Origin: Trochalopteron elliotii
Taxonomy: Eukaryota; Chordata; Aves; Passeriformes; Leiothrichidae
Length of the DNA: 64,000 bases
Direction of reading: 5' to 3'
NCBI GenBank assembly: GCA_024734555.1
Contig: JANPWX010000252.1
Span: 124,001-188,000, forward strand
Shown: piece by piece, positions 1 to 12,650 of the stretch
Position numbering within the stretch: position 1 is the first letter of the stretch
Layout of the letters: every line of letters starts with the position of its first letter
Notes under the pieces: generated by a model
What the model saw: the letters and a program-made list of their open reading frames with translations, nothing else
The model's database searches: none
Told to the model about the DNA's origin: nothing
Made by a program: the position numbers and the translations under genes

Positions 1-1689
<1,689 letters not shown>

Positions 1690-1773
1690 CAAAATACCAG
1701 ATGAAGAAAGCAGCAATTGCACAACAGATGACTATTAACATAGATACTATTATTATTATGGTTTTCCTTAGAC
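1690..1773 (-). CDS. TMPRSS2: TMPRSS2 exon 4: transmembrane anchor
   Basis: This is an 84-bp exon on the minus strand with acceptor CCTTTCAG (intron side from 1774) and donor GTAAGT (starting at 1689). Both ends are phase 1. It encodes residues 72-99: a short basic stretch (LRK), then an unbroken hydrophobic run from Ile77 to Phe99 containing four consecutive Ile and a Cys-Cys pair. This fits the signal-anchor helix of a type II membrane protein, with the basic residues on the cytoplasmic side. It is spliced to the tail exon through an AGT (Ser) codon and to the LDLRA exon through a GTG (Val) codon. The residues differ from human, as is usual for anchors, but position, length and phase fit TMPRSS2. 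Confidence 0.9.
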
Positions 1774-2067
1774 CTGAAAGGAAAGCAAGGAGGAAGAGAG
1801 GAATTAAGTTCACAAGTCAAGTAATTTCCACCCGCCAGCACTATTTGACATTAAAATCAGCTGGTTTTAGCCAGACTTTTCTCCATCCCATCATCCTTCC
1901 CCCAAAAGCACCCAACTGCACCAGCCAGCTGTCCCTCCTTCATCCACAAGGATGGAGATGGATCATCTCCTCCAACTCACGACTTGGAAGGGAAGGTCTC
2001 TTCCCTTTGTTATCTCACTTTGACAGATCTCAGGACCAAATACAGGAGAAATCCCCCCAAAACTCAC
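1774..2067 (-). other. TMPRSS2 intron between exons 3 and 4
   Basis: Short 294-bp intron with GT-AG ends. Nothing else recognised. Confidence 0.8.
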
Positions 2068-2266
2068 TGGCTGCACAGGTTCTCCTGGGTGGGCTTGCTG
2101 GTGGCCTGGTGGACTGGTGGGTGGCCACCCTGGGGACGTAGGTTGGCACGGAGGGAGCGCCGGCGGAGAAGAGCTGTGGGTAGGGGTTAGCACCTGCTGC
2201 CTGCCTGGCAGCGTAGATGGGCTCAGGCTGGAAGCCCCTGTTCTCATAGTATGGCGGTGGTGGACC
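2068..2266 (-). CDS. TMPRSS2: TMPRSS2 exon 3: cytoplasmic tail
   Basis: This 199-bp minus-strand exon has acceptor CCACCCCTCAG (intron side from 2267) and donor GTGAGTTTTGG (starting at 2067). It encodes residues 6-71, rich in Pro, Tyr and Ala. It opens with GPPPPYYENRGFQPEP, which aligns with the GPYYENHGYQPE segment I recall from human TMPRSS2. A later VPTYVPRV matches the human VPQYAPRV region, and a Cys near the end (TCAAS) matches VCTSK. This is the intracellular N-terminal tail of the protease. The exon starts in phase 0 and ends in phase 1, as required by its neighbours. This exon gives the strongest evidence for the gene name. Several overlapping open frames on the plus strand here are shadows of its high GC content. 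Confidence 0.95.
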
Positions 2267-3085
2267 CTGAGGGGTGGCGTGGGGAGGAGGGAAAAACAGG
2301 AGAAAGTGAGGGAAAGGGAGAATTCCAGAGCCCTGCTCTGTTAAACACACCCCGCGCACGCAGAACGCTTACTAGGGACTGCAGCTTACACAGACAGAGA
2401 GACTCACAGAGCATGCCTAAAACCTCACGTTTTGAATGATAAAAATAACACAGAGAGAGGCTGGAAAACCTCTGGCAAGATAGGTTTGCTGATCCATAGC
2501 AACCTAAGAAGGATTCTTGAGCCCGGCCCTCCCAAGCTGTTTGCACAAACGTTTGCCCAGGGATGTCTGATGGGGTGGAAATAAACAGCGAGGACAGCTG
2601 TGGGCAGCAGCAGCACAGAGAGAAATGCTGACAAGTAACAGCCTTTGTGCAGGTCCAGGATAAATGCTTACTGCCTCATTTCGTGCTGTGACAGCACCAG
2701 GTACACCTCAGCTATTTCTGACACACACTGGCCTGCAACAGGTCGTGGAATATTTATCCTGGAAGAGCTTTAAGAGCTAGTTGGAAGACACTCTAACCTG
2801 TCTCATCAAAAGAAGCTTAAATCAAAAGCATGTGCTCAAAAGCATAAATCTCCCCTGAAAGTATTTGAGCACTTGAAATGTTGGTTAATTTGAGCATCTT
2901 ACACCTGCCTCACAGCATCTTCGCCCCTTTTTGCCAAAAAAAAGGAGACACAAGAAATAGTCCATGTTTTAAAAGATTTGTTAATCAGGACATCACTCAG
3001 CGGGCTGTTATGTGTAAAGAAATAAAACCATATTAAAAGAAAAAAAAAGTCAGAGAGGAGCATTGTGAATATTTTGTTTACTTAC
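2267..3085 (-). other. TMPRSS2 intron between exons 2 and 3
   Basis: An 819-bp phase-0 intron with GTAAGT and CCTCAG ends. No repeat or second gene recognised. Confidence 0.8.
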
Positions 3086-3156
3086 TAGAGTGGAGGTCAT
3101 TTTTCCTTTGTCAACAGTACAGAAACAATTCAAGTGTTGAGGAGTCAAGTGTGAAC
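3086..3156 (-). CDS. TMPRSS2: TMPRSS2 exon 2: start codon and first five codons
   Basis: The exon is 71 bp on the minus strand; the coding part is 3086-3100 (ATG at 3100-3098, encoding MTSTL). The acceptor is a long T-rich tract ending in TATAG (from 3157), and the donor is GTAAGT (starting at 3085). The start context AAAAATGA has A at -3. The human exon 2, as I remember it, is also 71 bp with a 56-nt leader and 15 coding nucleotides (MALNS), ending in phase 0. The leader here shares a CTGTTGA stretch about 15 nt before the start codon with the human leader. Equal length, equal start position and correct phase make this a firm call despite the tiny coding part. The frame stays open through the whole leader (see findings). 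Confidence 0.87.
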
Positions 3157-3326
3157 CTATACAAACAAACAAAAAAAAAAGAAAACAATCACCACTGGAG
3201 GCTTTGTCCAGGCTTCCCTTTGGAAAAAGGCCAGATTTGCAGAGGGAGGAGATAAAACAAATTTTAAATAAATAAATGAATAAATAAAAATTTAAAATAA
3301 AATTAAAAATATAAAATTAACACCCC

Positions 3327-3342
3327 CACACACACACACACA
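3327..3342. repeat. (CA)n microsatellite
   Basis: Eight CA units after an AT-rich tract (3262-3320) with TAAA/TAAATA periodicity. Confidence 0.85.
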
Positions 3343-5502
3343 AAAACCTGCCCCAAACCAAGCGGAAGTATTTGAAGAGAGGGTACAAATCAAGGTGCAG
3401 CATGAAATCAGATCTCAGCAGCCTCTCAATGCAAGCCTGAGGATTATACAGTGGCAACTATTCATTAGCACGAGGGCAGCACAAACTGAGAAGGTCAAGT
3501 CAGTGCTCACTCTCGTTGGCAGAAAGAGTCAAAGAATATCCTGGCAGCCACCCACACAGTGTCAGTCCCATGCTCAGGTCCTCCTGCCTCTCTCAGCACT
3601 TACTCAGGTGAGGTTTATGACACAGAAACCAGCAAAGCATCAGAAAATACAAATTCAACCAATTCAGGATAGCAGCACAACTTGCACCCCCCACAGGCTG
3701 CATTTTTTTTTCACTCTTAGGTGTTCCAAACATTTGTTTTCTTGGCTGTGTGTTGTAGTCACCACACCAAAAACAGAGAGAGAAGAGTTGCAGGGGATCC
3801 GTGCCACAGCAATGTGAAAGTTTTGCAAACAGGGTGAAAAAGAGGTTCTGCATCCAAAGTTTCAAGTATCCAGCAGTTTTATTTTAATGTTAAATGTTAA
3901 CGTTGAGCAAAACCACTGATTGCCACAGACACAAGAAATTCAAAAAATGTTTGCTGGTGCAGATCTAAAATAGGTAGTCATACACCTCCACAAGCAGCCA
4001 TTCTAATAAATGCTGCTGTCTGCTGAGTCCTCTCATGTTGCTCCACAAGAAAAAAAGCCTAGAAAGTGCCTCAGTCCTGCACTGAGAAATACCTTTCTCC
4101 ACCTTGCAGAGCAAAACCTTGCACGTTGCAGGTGTGTAAAGACATAAGGTAATTCAGCCCAAAGCAATAAGTTATTTATGCCTCTATCAAGGCATCATCT
4201 CACCCAAAACTGAACTGCAAATGTCACTGAAGCAGATTCCAACAGCTGCTGGGCACCTGCTGTGCCAATTCTTTGTGACACTTCAGGGAGGCTGAGGCTG
4301 GTATTTGCTTATCAGCAAACAGGTGTAAATAATGCACCACTGAACTTATTTGTGTGTCAGACAGGTGAGAAATGAGTCTCACTCCTACTTACTGAAAGTC
4401 CATCAGAGTGGTGACTAAGGCTCCAGGACTTGTGCTTGGCTTTATGTCCCATCCATCCTTGCCCAGCTCTTCACAGCAGTTGGGAAGTGCAGCTCTGCCC
4501 AGACTTAGAGACAAATAAATCACAGGAGGATATTTCTGCTCCTTGTCCTCTGAAAAGGAGGAGGAATAAAAGGGTTAGAGAGTTTAGTGATACCAGGGAG
4601 AAGTGGTGATTCTGAGGTAAACCAACAGGGACTATGACCAAAAAAATCCCTAATATTGTTTTTTTTTTACATTACCATTTGAAATGTAATGGTAAATTTT
4701 CCTTTGCAAATTAACAGGGAAGAGTGTTCCTCACTCTTTTTTGGGAGTTTCTGTGAGTGGTTTGTTCTTTTTTTTTTCTTCAAATGAACTGAGGAAAAAA
4801 TATCTCTCTTGTTTAGCTGGTTTTCCACCATCACTCCCAATTTAGTTCTTGTTAATCTATTTCCTATCCACTGTCTGATCAATAACAGTTTCCCTGTTAT
4901 AAAATACAGTAACTCACAGGTAAATACAGACTTCCATGGCATTGCACATACACATTTTCCAGTCTTTTAAAACTACATGAATCCAAAACCACTGAGCTCT
5001 CATTGGTTCTGCAAATGTTTAAGGCAAAAATCCATCTGTAGCATCCAATAATGATATAATCTGGTTTTCCTAAGCACACATCACTCCCACACTTGAAAAT
5101 GTTTCACAAACACATCAAGGGAACTGCAACAACTTCTCAGATAAGGAAGCTGGGTCATGGAGAACCAAACTGACCTGTCAAACACTCCCCATCCCAACAA
5201 CTAGAGAGCTAGAAGGGACTGGTCTGCCTTATCTCAGCCCAATACTTTGGCCTCCAGCTCACCTCACAGATCAGACAGATTTAAATAAGTAAAAGTGTCG
5301 TAAACCCACTCTGATGATGCAGAAGAGTTCAGTGGGAATGTACAATTGTCTTTCTCTCTCACTGCCCTCTTCCTCCTGATGTCTACTGGGCTATTAAAGC
5401 ACTTTACTGGGCGCATCTGAAAAAAAAAACCCCAAACTTCAGGAGTCCTTTAAAGGGAGTCAGAGATCCCAGGCAAGGGAACTGGGGTTGGAGCTCCCCA
5501 CC

Positions 5503-6976
5503 TGTGCTGGTTTAGCACAGATGTGAGGCTGGGGATGGGCTTGGCTGACCAATAGGAGAGTTGTCCATGCCTCTGGAGAGCCCAGACTTAAATCAGAGAT
5601 CCCAAGTGACACAGCCCTTTTTCCTCTTCCATCTGCAAGGAGTTAACATCACTTTGTAAGTCAGAGGTTCAGGTCTGGGCCCTCAGGGCCAGGCCTGGCC
5701 GGGTCTCCAGGGGGGCTGCTCCCTCTGGGGGAGCTGCCTGGGCCAGCAGTGTCCCCTCTCGCAGTGTCCCCTCTCTCAGTGTCCCCTGGCTCCTGACAAG
5801 GGGAGGAGAATTGCAGTTCAGCAGGGCTGGCAGTGGGGATCAGGGCTGGTTGTGGCAGGACCATGCCCCCAGCCCTGGCTGAAGGCACCCCTGGCCCGAG
5901 GGGAGGATGGGCTCTCTCCCTCACCCAATGCTGGGCCCTGAAAAACAGCTTCGAGTGGCTCACGCCTTCAGATCTAGGGTGAAAGTGAAGGTATCCATCA
6001 GCTTTCACTCCTTCCACCCCGCCTACATGGCCTTGAAAGCTTTGTGACAGAGATCACCTGGCCACCACAGGCCTGGGCAAGCCTTAACTCTTTCCTGATA
6101 CAGATTGAGACTTTCTTAAACTCTAACCCTTCTCAGAGATGAGAGAAAAGGCCAAATGGGAGACATGTAAAGGGACAATATGGAGATGTCAAAGTCAGTA
6201 AAGGAAGAGTGACTTTTCAGGTAGAAGAAATGACGAGTTGCCTTGGTTCTAGGCTGAAAATCTCCTATGGGTTATGGTAACAGACTGTAATATGAATATG
6301 TTAGAATAATCCTTTAAATCACGGACGATATGAATTGGGGAGGTGGTTTGTGCATTTGAGCAAAGGTATCTGTGTGGACTGAGTGAATATTGAATTAGTA
6401 GCTGTGATCTTGTGATTCCATGAGAGGCTGGAACAGAGAGAGATGAGAAGAAGCCCCCTGTGCCAAATAAGAAGACATCTCCGTTCCTTGAGTTGAAGAA
6501 TACTTTGCCTTTGAAGTTGTTTATCTTTAAAAGTACCACCCCAATATATATCAGTCTACGGCCCACATGTAGTCACGAGAAAGGCTACGTGAATATGGGA
6601 GGTTCTACAACTGCAGAATCTCCTGGGCGGGCTGCATTTATGGGAGTTGGAAGCCACCAGCAGACTCTTTCCCTTGTGGAAAGTTACCAAACAACAGGAG
6701 AGACTTCTCTCTCTCAAAGACTGTTTTATAAGTGGTACCGACCTGGAATTCTGAGTTTTGCCTCTTTACATTGTTTGTAGAAAATGAACAGTTTGTGGTG
6801 GGAGAAAGGGTTGGTTTAGGAATTCATTTGTGGGTTTTTTTTTCCTTTTCCTTTGCTTCTCTTAGTGTGTGTTAATAAAATCTGTTTATCTTAAGTTGGG
6901 CCCTGTTTTGCCTTTTTCTCCCAAAATCCTATCTCCCAGTTGGCAAACAAAATTCAGCAAATGTGAAACCACCACA
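5503..6976 (+). mobile_element. Endogenous retrovirus LTR (long, ERVL-like)
   Basis: The segment starts TGTGCTGGTTT and ends AAACCACCACA, which are imperfect inverted termini of the TG...CA type. It contains a TATA box (TTTATAAG at 6725-6732) followed 149 bases later by a polyadenylation signal (AATAAA at 6874-6879), the arrangement expected of U3, R and U5. A primer-binding site follows four bases after the end. At 1,474 bp it is long for an LTR. It lies in TMPRSS2 intron 1 with transcription opposite to the gene. No second LTR or retroviral reading frame follows, so this is the left end of a broken provirus. The subfamily name is inference. Confidence 0.8.
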
Positions 6977-6980
6977 GAAA

Positions 6981-6998
6981 TGGTGCCGAAACCCGGGA
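6981..6998 (+). other. Retroviral primer-binding site (tRNA-Phe)
   Basis: TGGTGCCGAAACCCGGGA is complementary over 18 nt to the 3' end of vertebrate tRNA-Phe including CCA, as I recall that tRNA (its acceptor stem begins GCCGAAA). It follows the LTR end after a GAAA spacer. This proves that the preceding LTR is a 5' LTR rather than a solo LTR. Confidence 0.82.
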
Positions 6999-7340
6999 TA
7001 AGCGAACCAAAACCACAACAGCACCAGAGAAGGCTTCAAGGTGTCACAGGGTACCAAAGGCTTGAGGGTTGGCTTGCTAACACCTTCCAGCTCTGGAAAA
7101 AGTGCACCCAAATAATAAAAGGGACCCATCAGCTCTATGCAGCCCTTAAATTTCAAAAACTCCAATATGGATGGAGCAGAACCAGCAACACCAAAGGTCC
7201 AAAACTGAGCATGTTTCTCCTTTTTTTTTTCTGTTGTACAATAACTACAATAACTCAAAGTACAGGAATAAAGCCACTGTTTCTAATGACAGGAGAGACA
7301 AAGAGTAAAAAGCCACCACTGACAGAGTCCACTGATGAAT
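6999..7340 (+). mobile_element. Possible remnant of ERV leader
   Basis: Sequence after the primer-binding site is open from 6869 to 7342, but the translation shows no gag-like motif I can name. The retroviral part may end within tens of bases. No right boundary is visible. Confidence 0.3.
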
Positions 7341-8776
7341 AAAGCAAAATGTGTTGCCTTACAGCTGGCAGCTGCTACTTGAAGTATCTGAGCTTCTTAC
7401 ATATGCCTCAGGAGTGTTAATGTTATGTTATGGGTCATTAAGATTAGAGAAATGCATCACTATTTTCAGTAAATTTGTCAAAAAATGAAAAAAAAAAAAA
7501 GCAATGCAGCCAAGCAACAATACAAAAAATTAAAAATAATAGATTAATTCAAAATAAATTAAATCCAATAGCTTTTGGGGGTTTTTTTTATTAGTTTTCC
7601 TGCAGATTTCTACAAATCAGGTCTTTAAGTAAAAGTTGCAGCAGAGTTGGTCTGCACTTCATTTGGCAATGTCCTATTTAATCAAAAATGGACTTTCCAG
7701 ACTCTCAGCCCTCCAGAGGCTTGTCCTCATCCCTACCACAGTCCCTCTGTGCCCTGGGCAGGAAACACCAAGCACTGAGTTGTGCTGCTCACCTGTACAT
7801 GGTCCTCACCACCACATGCTCCTAAACCCCTCACTGAATTTTGGTGAATTTTGGGCAAAAATGAGACCCTGCTTTTTCCTCACCATAGCAGCATCAGCTC
7901 ATGGCCCCCTCACACCTCCTGTGTCCTTCTCTGGCCAGGAGCCAACATCCCAAAAAGGCAAGAGACAGAATGAAAAGCAAAGAAACCCTAAAGGTCTAAG
8001 CAGGATTTTGTAATGACACCAAAGCTGCCTTTTACCACGCAAGAAATAACAGGACTTCCTCAGCACACACCATATTATAACTGTTAATTGGTTTCCACAA
8101 GCTTTTACACAAAGATCCCTATAGGCTGTTTCCATGCCCGAGTCAATAGGATGGAATAAGTACCTCCAGATATCCTAAATCAACACTGTGAATTCAACTG
8201 GCCAAAGAAGCCAGTTCTGTTGGCAACAGCCTGTTTTCTGCATTTACATATTGCTTCAATAAATGTTCTGTGCTATTTCCTGAAACAGAAACAACATCAG
8301 CTGTTTGCTCAGCTCTGTGATGGTTATCAACAATTGAAAAAGAAACCCCAGAATGAAAAAAAAACCCAGTTCTTCACAGTTAGACCTACATAAAAGCAAC
8401 CACATGTAAACAAGAAAGATGTAAGAGGACAGAGCAGAGGTCAAAAAACAAATGAAGTTCATCTTCGAAAAGGAGGAAGCATAAAAGCATCCAGACATTC
8501 TACATGAAGCTGACACACTGCATCACATCCAAAAAATTTCCTGTATCAAGCAAACCAACAGAACTCACAGAGATAGCAAAGTAATTTCAGTGCAAAGCTC
8601 AATCCTAAGGAAGGGCAAGCCAACATTTTATGACTCTGATGATGCTAGAAAGGAAATATGCTTCCTTTTTTTTTTCATTTCCAACCATTTTATGGCCACC
8701 TAGAAGTTTCAGCAACGTAACATGAACACAATACAACCATGACATAATGGTGTGGAGGAAAGGTTAGTGAGGAAAT

Positions 8777-8902
8777 TAAAATAAAATAAAATAAAATAAA
8801 ATAAAATAAAATAAAATAAAATAAAATAAAATAAAATAAAATAAAATAAAATAAAATAAAATAAAATAAAATAAAATAAAATAAAATAAATAAAATAAAA
8901 TG
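8777..8902. repeat. (AAAAT)n pentanucleotide array
   Basis: About 25 near-perfect AAAAT units, with one shortened unit near the right end. Because the unit is 5 bp, the array is open in several minus-strand frames and yields artificial ILFYF-repeat peptides; these are not genes. Confidence 0.97.
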
Positions 8903-11557
8903 GGAAAACAAGCAAAGAGGTGATTCCAGATTCATTTTCATGATCTTTTCATAGAGCAATTTCACAGGACAGTTCCTGCCTTGTCACCTGGACAAGACGA
9001 AAGAAACATGGTCAAGATTCCTGTTTAAAAATCAGTACCAAAAATTATCATGACTTGCAAATGAAGTATATAGAATGGTTAAAAAAAATCCAGTTATGAA
9101 TGAAGAAAGAAAGGAACTAAATAAGATGTTTTCATCCCATATCATTAACAAGATTTTCTTGACACTTCTTCAGGAAGTGGCATTGAATATTTTTATTGAT
9201 TATTTTAAAAAGTGATTTTAATTTACTCCATTTATCCTCTGGCAGGGATCAAAGACAAATTAACTAAATGTCTCAAAGTCATCAAAATTAGGGTCCAACA
9301 GTGTCCTGGCCTTTCCACAAACCTCAACAGAGGTGAGCTCTACTCCACGTGCCTGTGCAGTAACATCACAAGTATTTCAGAGAACTTCTGAGACTATGCA
9401 AATATTTACCAGAAAGGTTGCCACAAACAAAACCTTGTCCTTCTCACAGCTCCTAAGAAATAGTTTTGAAGCTATTCTAGATTAGCTCCTCAAATGCCAT
9501 TATGCTGTACAACTATTTATCAAGAGGTGTTAAAAACCAGTGCCTCTTGAGAAGCACTATCAGCAGTGGCTCAGGGAAGTCCACAGCAGTATTCCCCAGG
9601 CCAGGAAGCCAAGATTAATTCTACTTCCACGTGCAAAAAAAAAAAAAGGAGGCACTAAAAATCTCTGAGTGTAGCAGTCACATTTTAAAAAGTTACAGGG
9701 TGCCATACTCATACTACAAATAATTGTGGATGATGATGATGATTATTATCATCTGTCTGGAAACAGACAATGGCTTCAAACTCAGTCTTGTCACAAGCAG
9801 ATCATGTGCTTTCTTAGGAACAGTGGCGTGAGGAAGGAGGCTGAAATGCTCTTTTCTTTATTCTCATTTCACTGAGTGAGTGGTGAGTGGCACAAGACCC
9901 TACAAAACCAGCCATTTCTGAAACAGAAAGGACCAAGAGCCCAGAAGAACCAGAGGCATGGTAGGAGATGGACCCATTGTTGGCAACAACTGCAAACCAC
10001 AGCACCCAGGACCAGATCACAGGAGGGGCTGGAGGATGCAGCAACAGCCAGCTTGGCCTTTGGATTCTCACTTCCCTTGCACTACATCCCAAGTTCTGTC
10101 CTTGCCCTTCTTCCAAGGCATAAGCAAATAACTTTCTGGCAGAAGCATGTTTGCTAATCATCTTCATATTTGATTAATACCTTCTGGCTAAACTCAAGTG
10201 TCTGTCTACACCACTGAAAGTCACTGGCAAGGAAATAAACCCCTCCAGAACTCTTGTTCACCATATTTGAGCTGCAAATTAATGTGATATGAGTAAGGTA
10301 GCACTAGGTACCCACACTGCAGGAAAATAAAACCCAGTAATGTTAACAAACCAGACTTATTTGGTTGTCCAGGTCAGCAATTTTTTAACCTGTGACCTAC
10401 AGGTCCTGAGGAGCTGCAAACCACTTCTAAGAGGTCTGATAAGAGTGAAAAGCAAATCCTGCTGGCAGGAGGTTTGAATTCACACCACGGGGAGGCTCCT
10501 ATTGCCAGGAACAGGTTTCAGGACTCACACCAAAGCACTGCTGCAGAGCACAGGCACCACTCAGTGTGGACCAGCCCTGGACGGGCACAGGAGGAAAAGC
10601 CCATATCTTCAGGACTGGCTACTCCAAGACAAATATTTTGACCAACATCCCAGAAAAATGTGTTGCTTTGTTTTTCCATCAACATCCAGGAACGTTGTTC
10701 CAACTTATTTCCAATTTCAGGCTAGGCTGCTGTGAAAGATTTGCTCTAGGTTGACTATGAACCAAAATAAATTTTAATAGTGTAAGAGTGAAAGGAAGAA
10801 AGACAAAAAGGTACATGAAGTCCTACTTTGACATCAACATTTATCTTGGCCCACCTGTCTTTTGGCTTTACATCTACACCTGTAGGAAAAAGTCACGACG
10901 TGCCATTTTCCCAGTTCATTGATCTATGCCACACACAACAGTCCACCTCTTTACACACCTAATATTGCCCTGGGTGATGCGAATAACCCAAGCTGTTTCC
11001 TTTGACTCTTTCTAAAGAACTAGAGACGTTAGTGTCACTTAACTCAGGACAAACAGGGCCACTTAGGATAAAGGCTCAGTGTGACAGTGCTCCCTTAAAT
11101 CCACAGACACCCACCCACCCCAGGAAGTTCAAGATTGAGATTCGATGCCCAGGTAAGCAATGAACATAAGGCCACCTGCGAGGAGGTGTGGACTGGATTG
11201 ACTTCAGCCTGCAAAGCTTTGGCACAGAAGTTTCAAAGGTGCCACTCTTCTAAAAGTTACTTTTCCAAAATCACTTGACGAGCTGTGCCGACTTTCACCC
11301 GAAATTAGCGCTTTTGCTAAAACCCAATGCATTAATACACCCTGGAGAGGCCCCAGAACTAAACGTCGCTCTGCTTTACTCTCTCTGCTCGCTCGGTGAC
11401 CTTGGGGAAGTTGCCCAATCTTTTACCCTTCATCACCAGGGCAAGAGACGGACAAGCTCCATCTGGAGCAGTGCGGGGCGGGCAGAGCTGGCTGAGCCCT
11501 GCGCACCCCCTGGGACAGCGTTTATCACTGAATCCACAGCGCCCATCCACCTCCTTC

Positions 11558-11940
11558 CTTTGGCTCCCGGCTATCCCAACTTCCCCATCCACCCCCTTCC
11601 TCTGTGTGCCTTTGGATCCCAACTATCCCGGCTTCCCCATTCACCTCCTTCCTCCGTGCGCCTTTGGATCCCGGCTATCGCGCCTTCCCCATCCACCTTC
11701 TCCCTATACTTTTGGCTCCCGGCTATCCCGGCTTCGCCATCCACCTCCTTCCTCTGTGTGCCTTTGGATCCTGACTATCCCAGCTATCTCGGCTACCCCG
11801 ACTTCCCAATCCACCTACTCCCTGCACCTTTGGCTCCCGGCTATCCCGACTTCCCAATCCACCTACTCCCTGCACCTTTGGCTCCCGGCTATCTTGGCTT
11901 CCCCATCCACCTCCTCCGTGCAACTTTGCCTCCCGTTTTC
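11558..11940. repeat. GC-rich minisatellite, 48-66 bp units
   Basis: About seven copies of a unit that starts CTTTGGCTCCCGGCTATCCC and continues through CTTCCCCATCCACCT. Three copies are exactly 48 bp (start near 11829, 11877 and in the third copy near 11662); others are 52 bp and one is 66 bp. The two copies near 11829-11924 are the most alike, suggesting recent duplication. It lies within 700 bp of TMPRSS2 exon 1, inside intron 1. Units divisible by three keep long frames open on both strands. Confidence 0.9.
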
Positions 11941-12244
11941 CCTGAACACCCCGGCCCCCGGGAAAGCGCAGCTTTATCGCGCTGCATCTCCTACTGGAGA
12001 CAAACCGACTGGGGACAGGGGACACCGGGGAAAGCAGGGGGGGAACAGGGCGAGAGCTACGACTCCTCTCGGTTTTCAATTCCCCGGGCCCTCCTCCCCC
12101 GCGGGACGGAGGCTCCCAGACACCGCCGCGGTCCCTCCTCATCCTCTCCAAGTTTCTCAGGGAAAAGCCAAACGCAGCCGGCGCAGCTCGCAGCGGCCGG
12201 GAGGGCGATTCCCACCCTGCGATTCCCGAGAGAGCAGCGCTTAC

Positions 12245-12350
12245 CTGGGGCTCGGCAGGGGATGGAAAGCGGCGGAGGGAGCCGGGAGCGGGCGGGGAGG
12301 CCGGGGAGGAGTCTCGGTGCGGGGCAGGGGCTGGGGCAGGTGCATCCCGC
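12245..12350 (-). other. TMPRSS2: TMPRSS2 exon 1 (5' untranslated; 5' end uncertain)
   Basis: A strong donor, CCCCAG followed by GTAAGC, lies on the minus strand with the last exonic base at 12245. It sits in the middle of a CpG-rich block, as expected for the first exon of this gene. Splicing it to the acceptor at 3156 gives a 9,088-bp first intron. The last exonic base is G, so the junction codon would be GGT, as in the human long isoform. There is no TATA box, so the transcription start cannot be fixed; the right boundary given is only a guess. I rely on the donor, the GC content and the position, not on protein similarity. Confidence 0.55.
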
Positions 12351-12460
12351 CCGGCCCCTTCCTCCCGCGGCGGGCGGGGACCCGGCGCCGCCCGCGCCCG
12401 CCTCGCTCGCCCCGAGCCACTGCAGCCCACCGGGCTCGGATGGACACGGACGGCTCTTCC

Positions 12461-12497
12461 TTCCCTTCCCTTCCCTTCCCTTCCCTTCCCTTCCCTC
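12461..12497. repeat. (TTCCC)n / (GGGAA)n microsatellite in promoter
   Basis: About seven TTCCC units on the plus strand, so GGGAA on the TMPRSS2 strand, some 210-250 bp upstream of the exon 1 donor. The flanks are also pyrimidine-rich. Each unit carries the GGAA core of ETS-factor sites. Confidence 0.92.
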
Positions 12498-12650
12498 TCC
12501 TCTCTTCGAGCCCCCAGCCCTCCTCCTCTTCCCGCGGATGTTTGCGGAGCCAACGCTCCGGAGGGAAGAGAAGGGAGCCTGGCGAGGGGTAGGCGGTGTT
12601 TGTGCCCCCTCCCCGTAAAAAAACCCCGGGTTTGGCTCTTGTTGCTCCAA

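Larger units (their letters stand above)
3157..12244 (-). other. TMPRSS2 intron 1
   Basis: A 9,088-bp intron. It contains a CA microsatellite (3327-3342), an antisense LTR with primer-binding site (5503-6998), an AAAAT array (8777-8902) and a minisatellite (11558-11940). Between these, 3.4-5.5, 7.0-8.7 and 8.9-11.5 kb are AT-rich to neutral with no exon or repeat that I recognise. The small open frames there show no family features. Confidence 0.7.
11940..12600 (-). promoter_or_regulatory. TMPRSS2: CpG island / TMPRSS2 promoter region
   Basis: GC content and CpG frequency rise sharply between about 11.94 and 12.6 kb, with several CGCC, GGCGG and CCCGCG blocks, then fall away on both sides. 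It contains the exon 1 donor (12245). No TATA box is visible in the expected place, which fits a CpG-island promoter. GC boxes such as GGGCGGG lie around 12290-12400. The long open frames seen here on both strands reflect low stop-codon density in GC-rich DNA. Confidence 0.7.

Noticed and set aside
8690..8965. Minus-strand open frames rich in Ile-Leu-Phe-Tyr repeats
   Set aside because: They are translations of the AAAAT pentanucleotide array.
11275..12618. Open frame of 447 codons on the plus strand and overlapping long frames on both strands
   Set aside because: It crosses the minisatellite and the CpG island. The units are mostly divisible by three and the DNA is poor in stops, so all frames stay open; the peptide is a low-complexity repeat with no domain.
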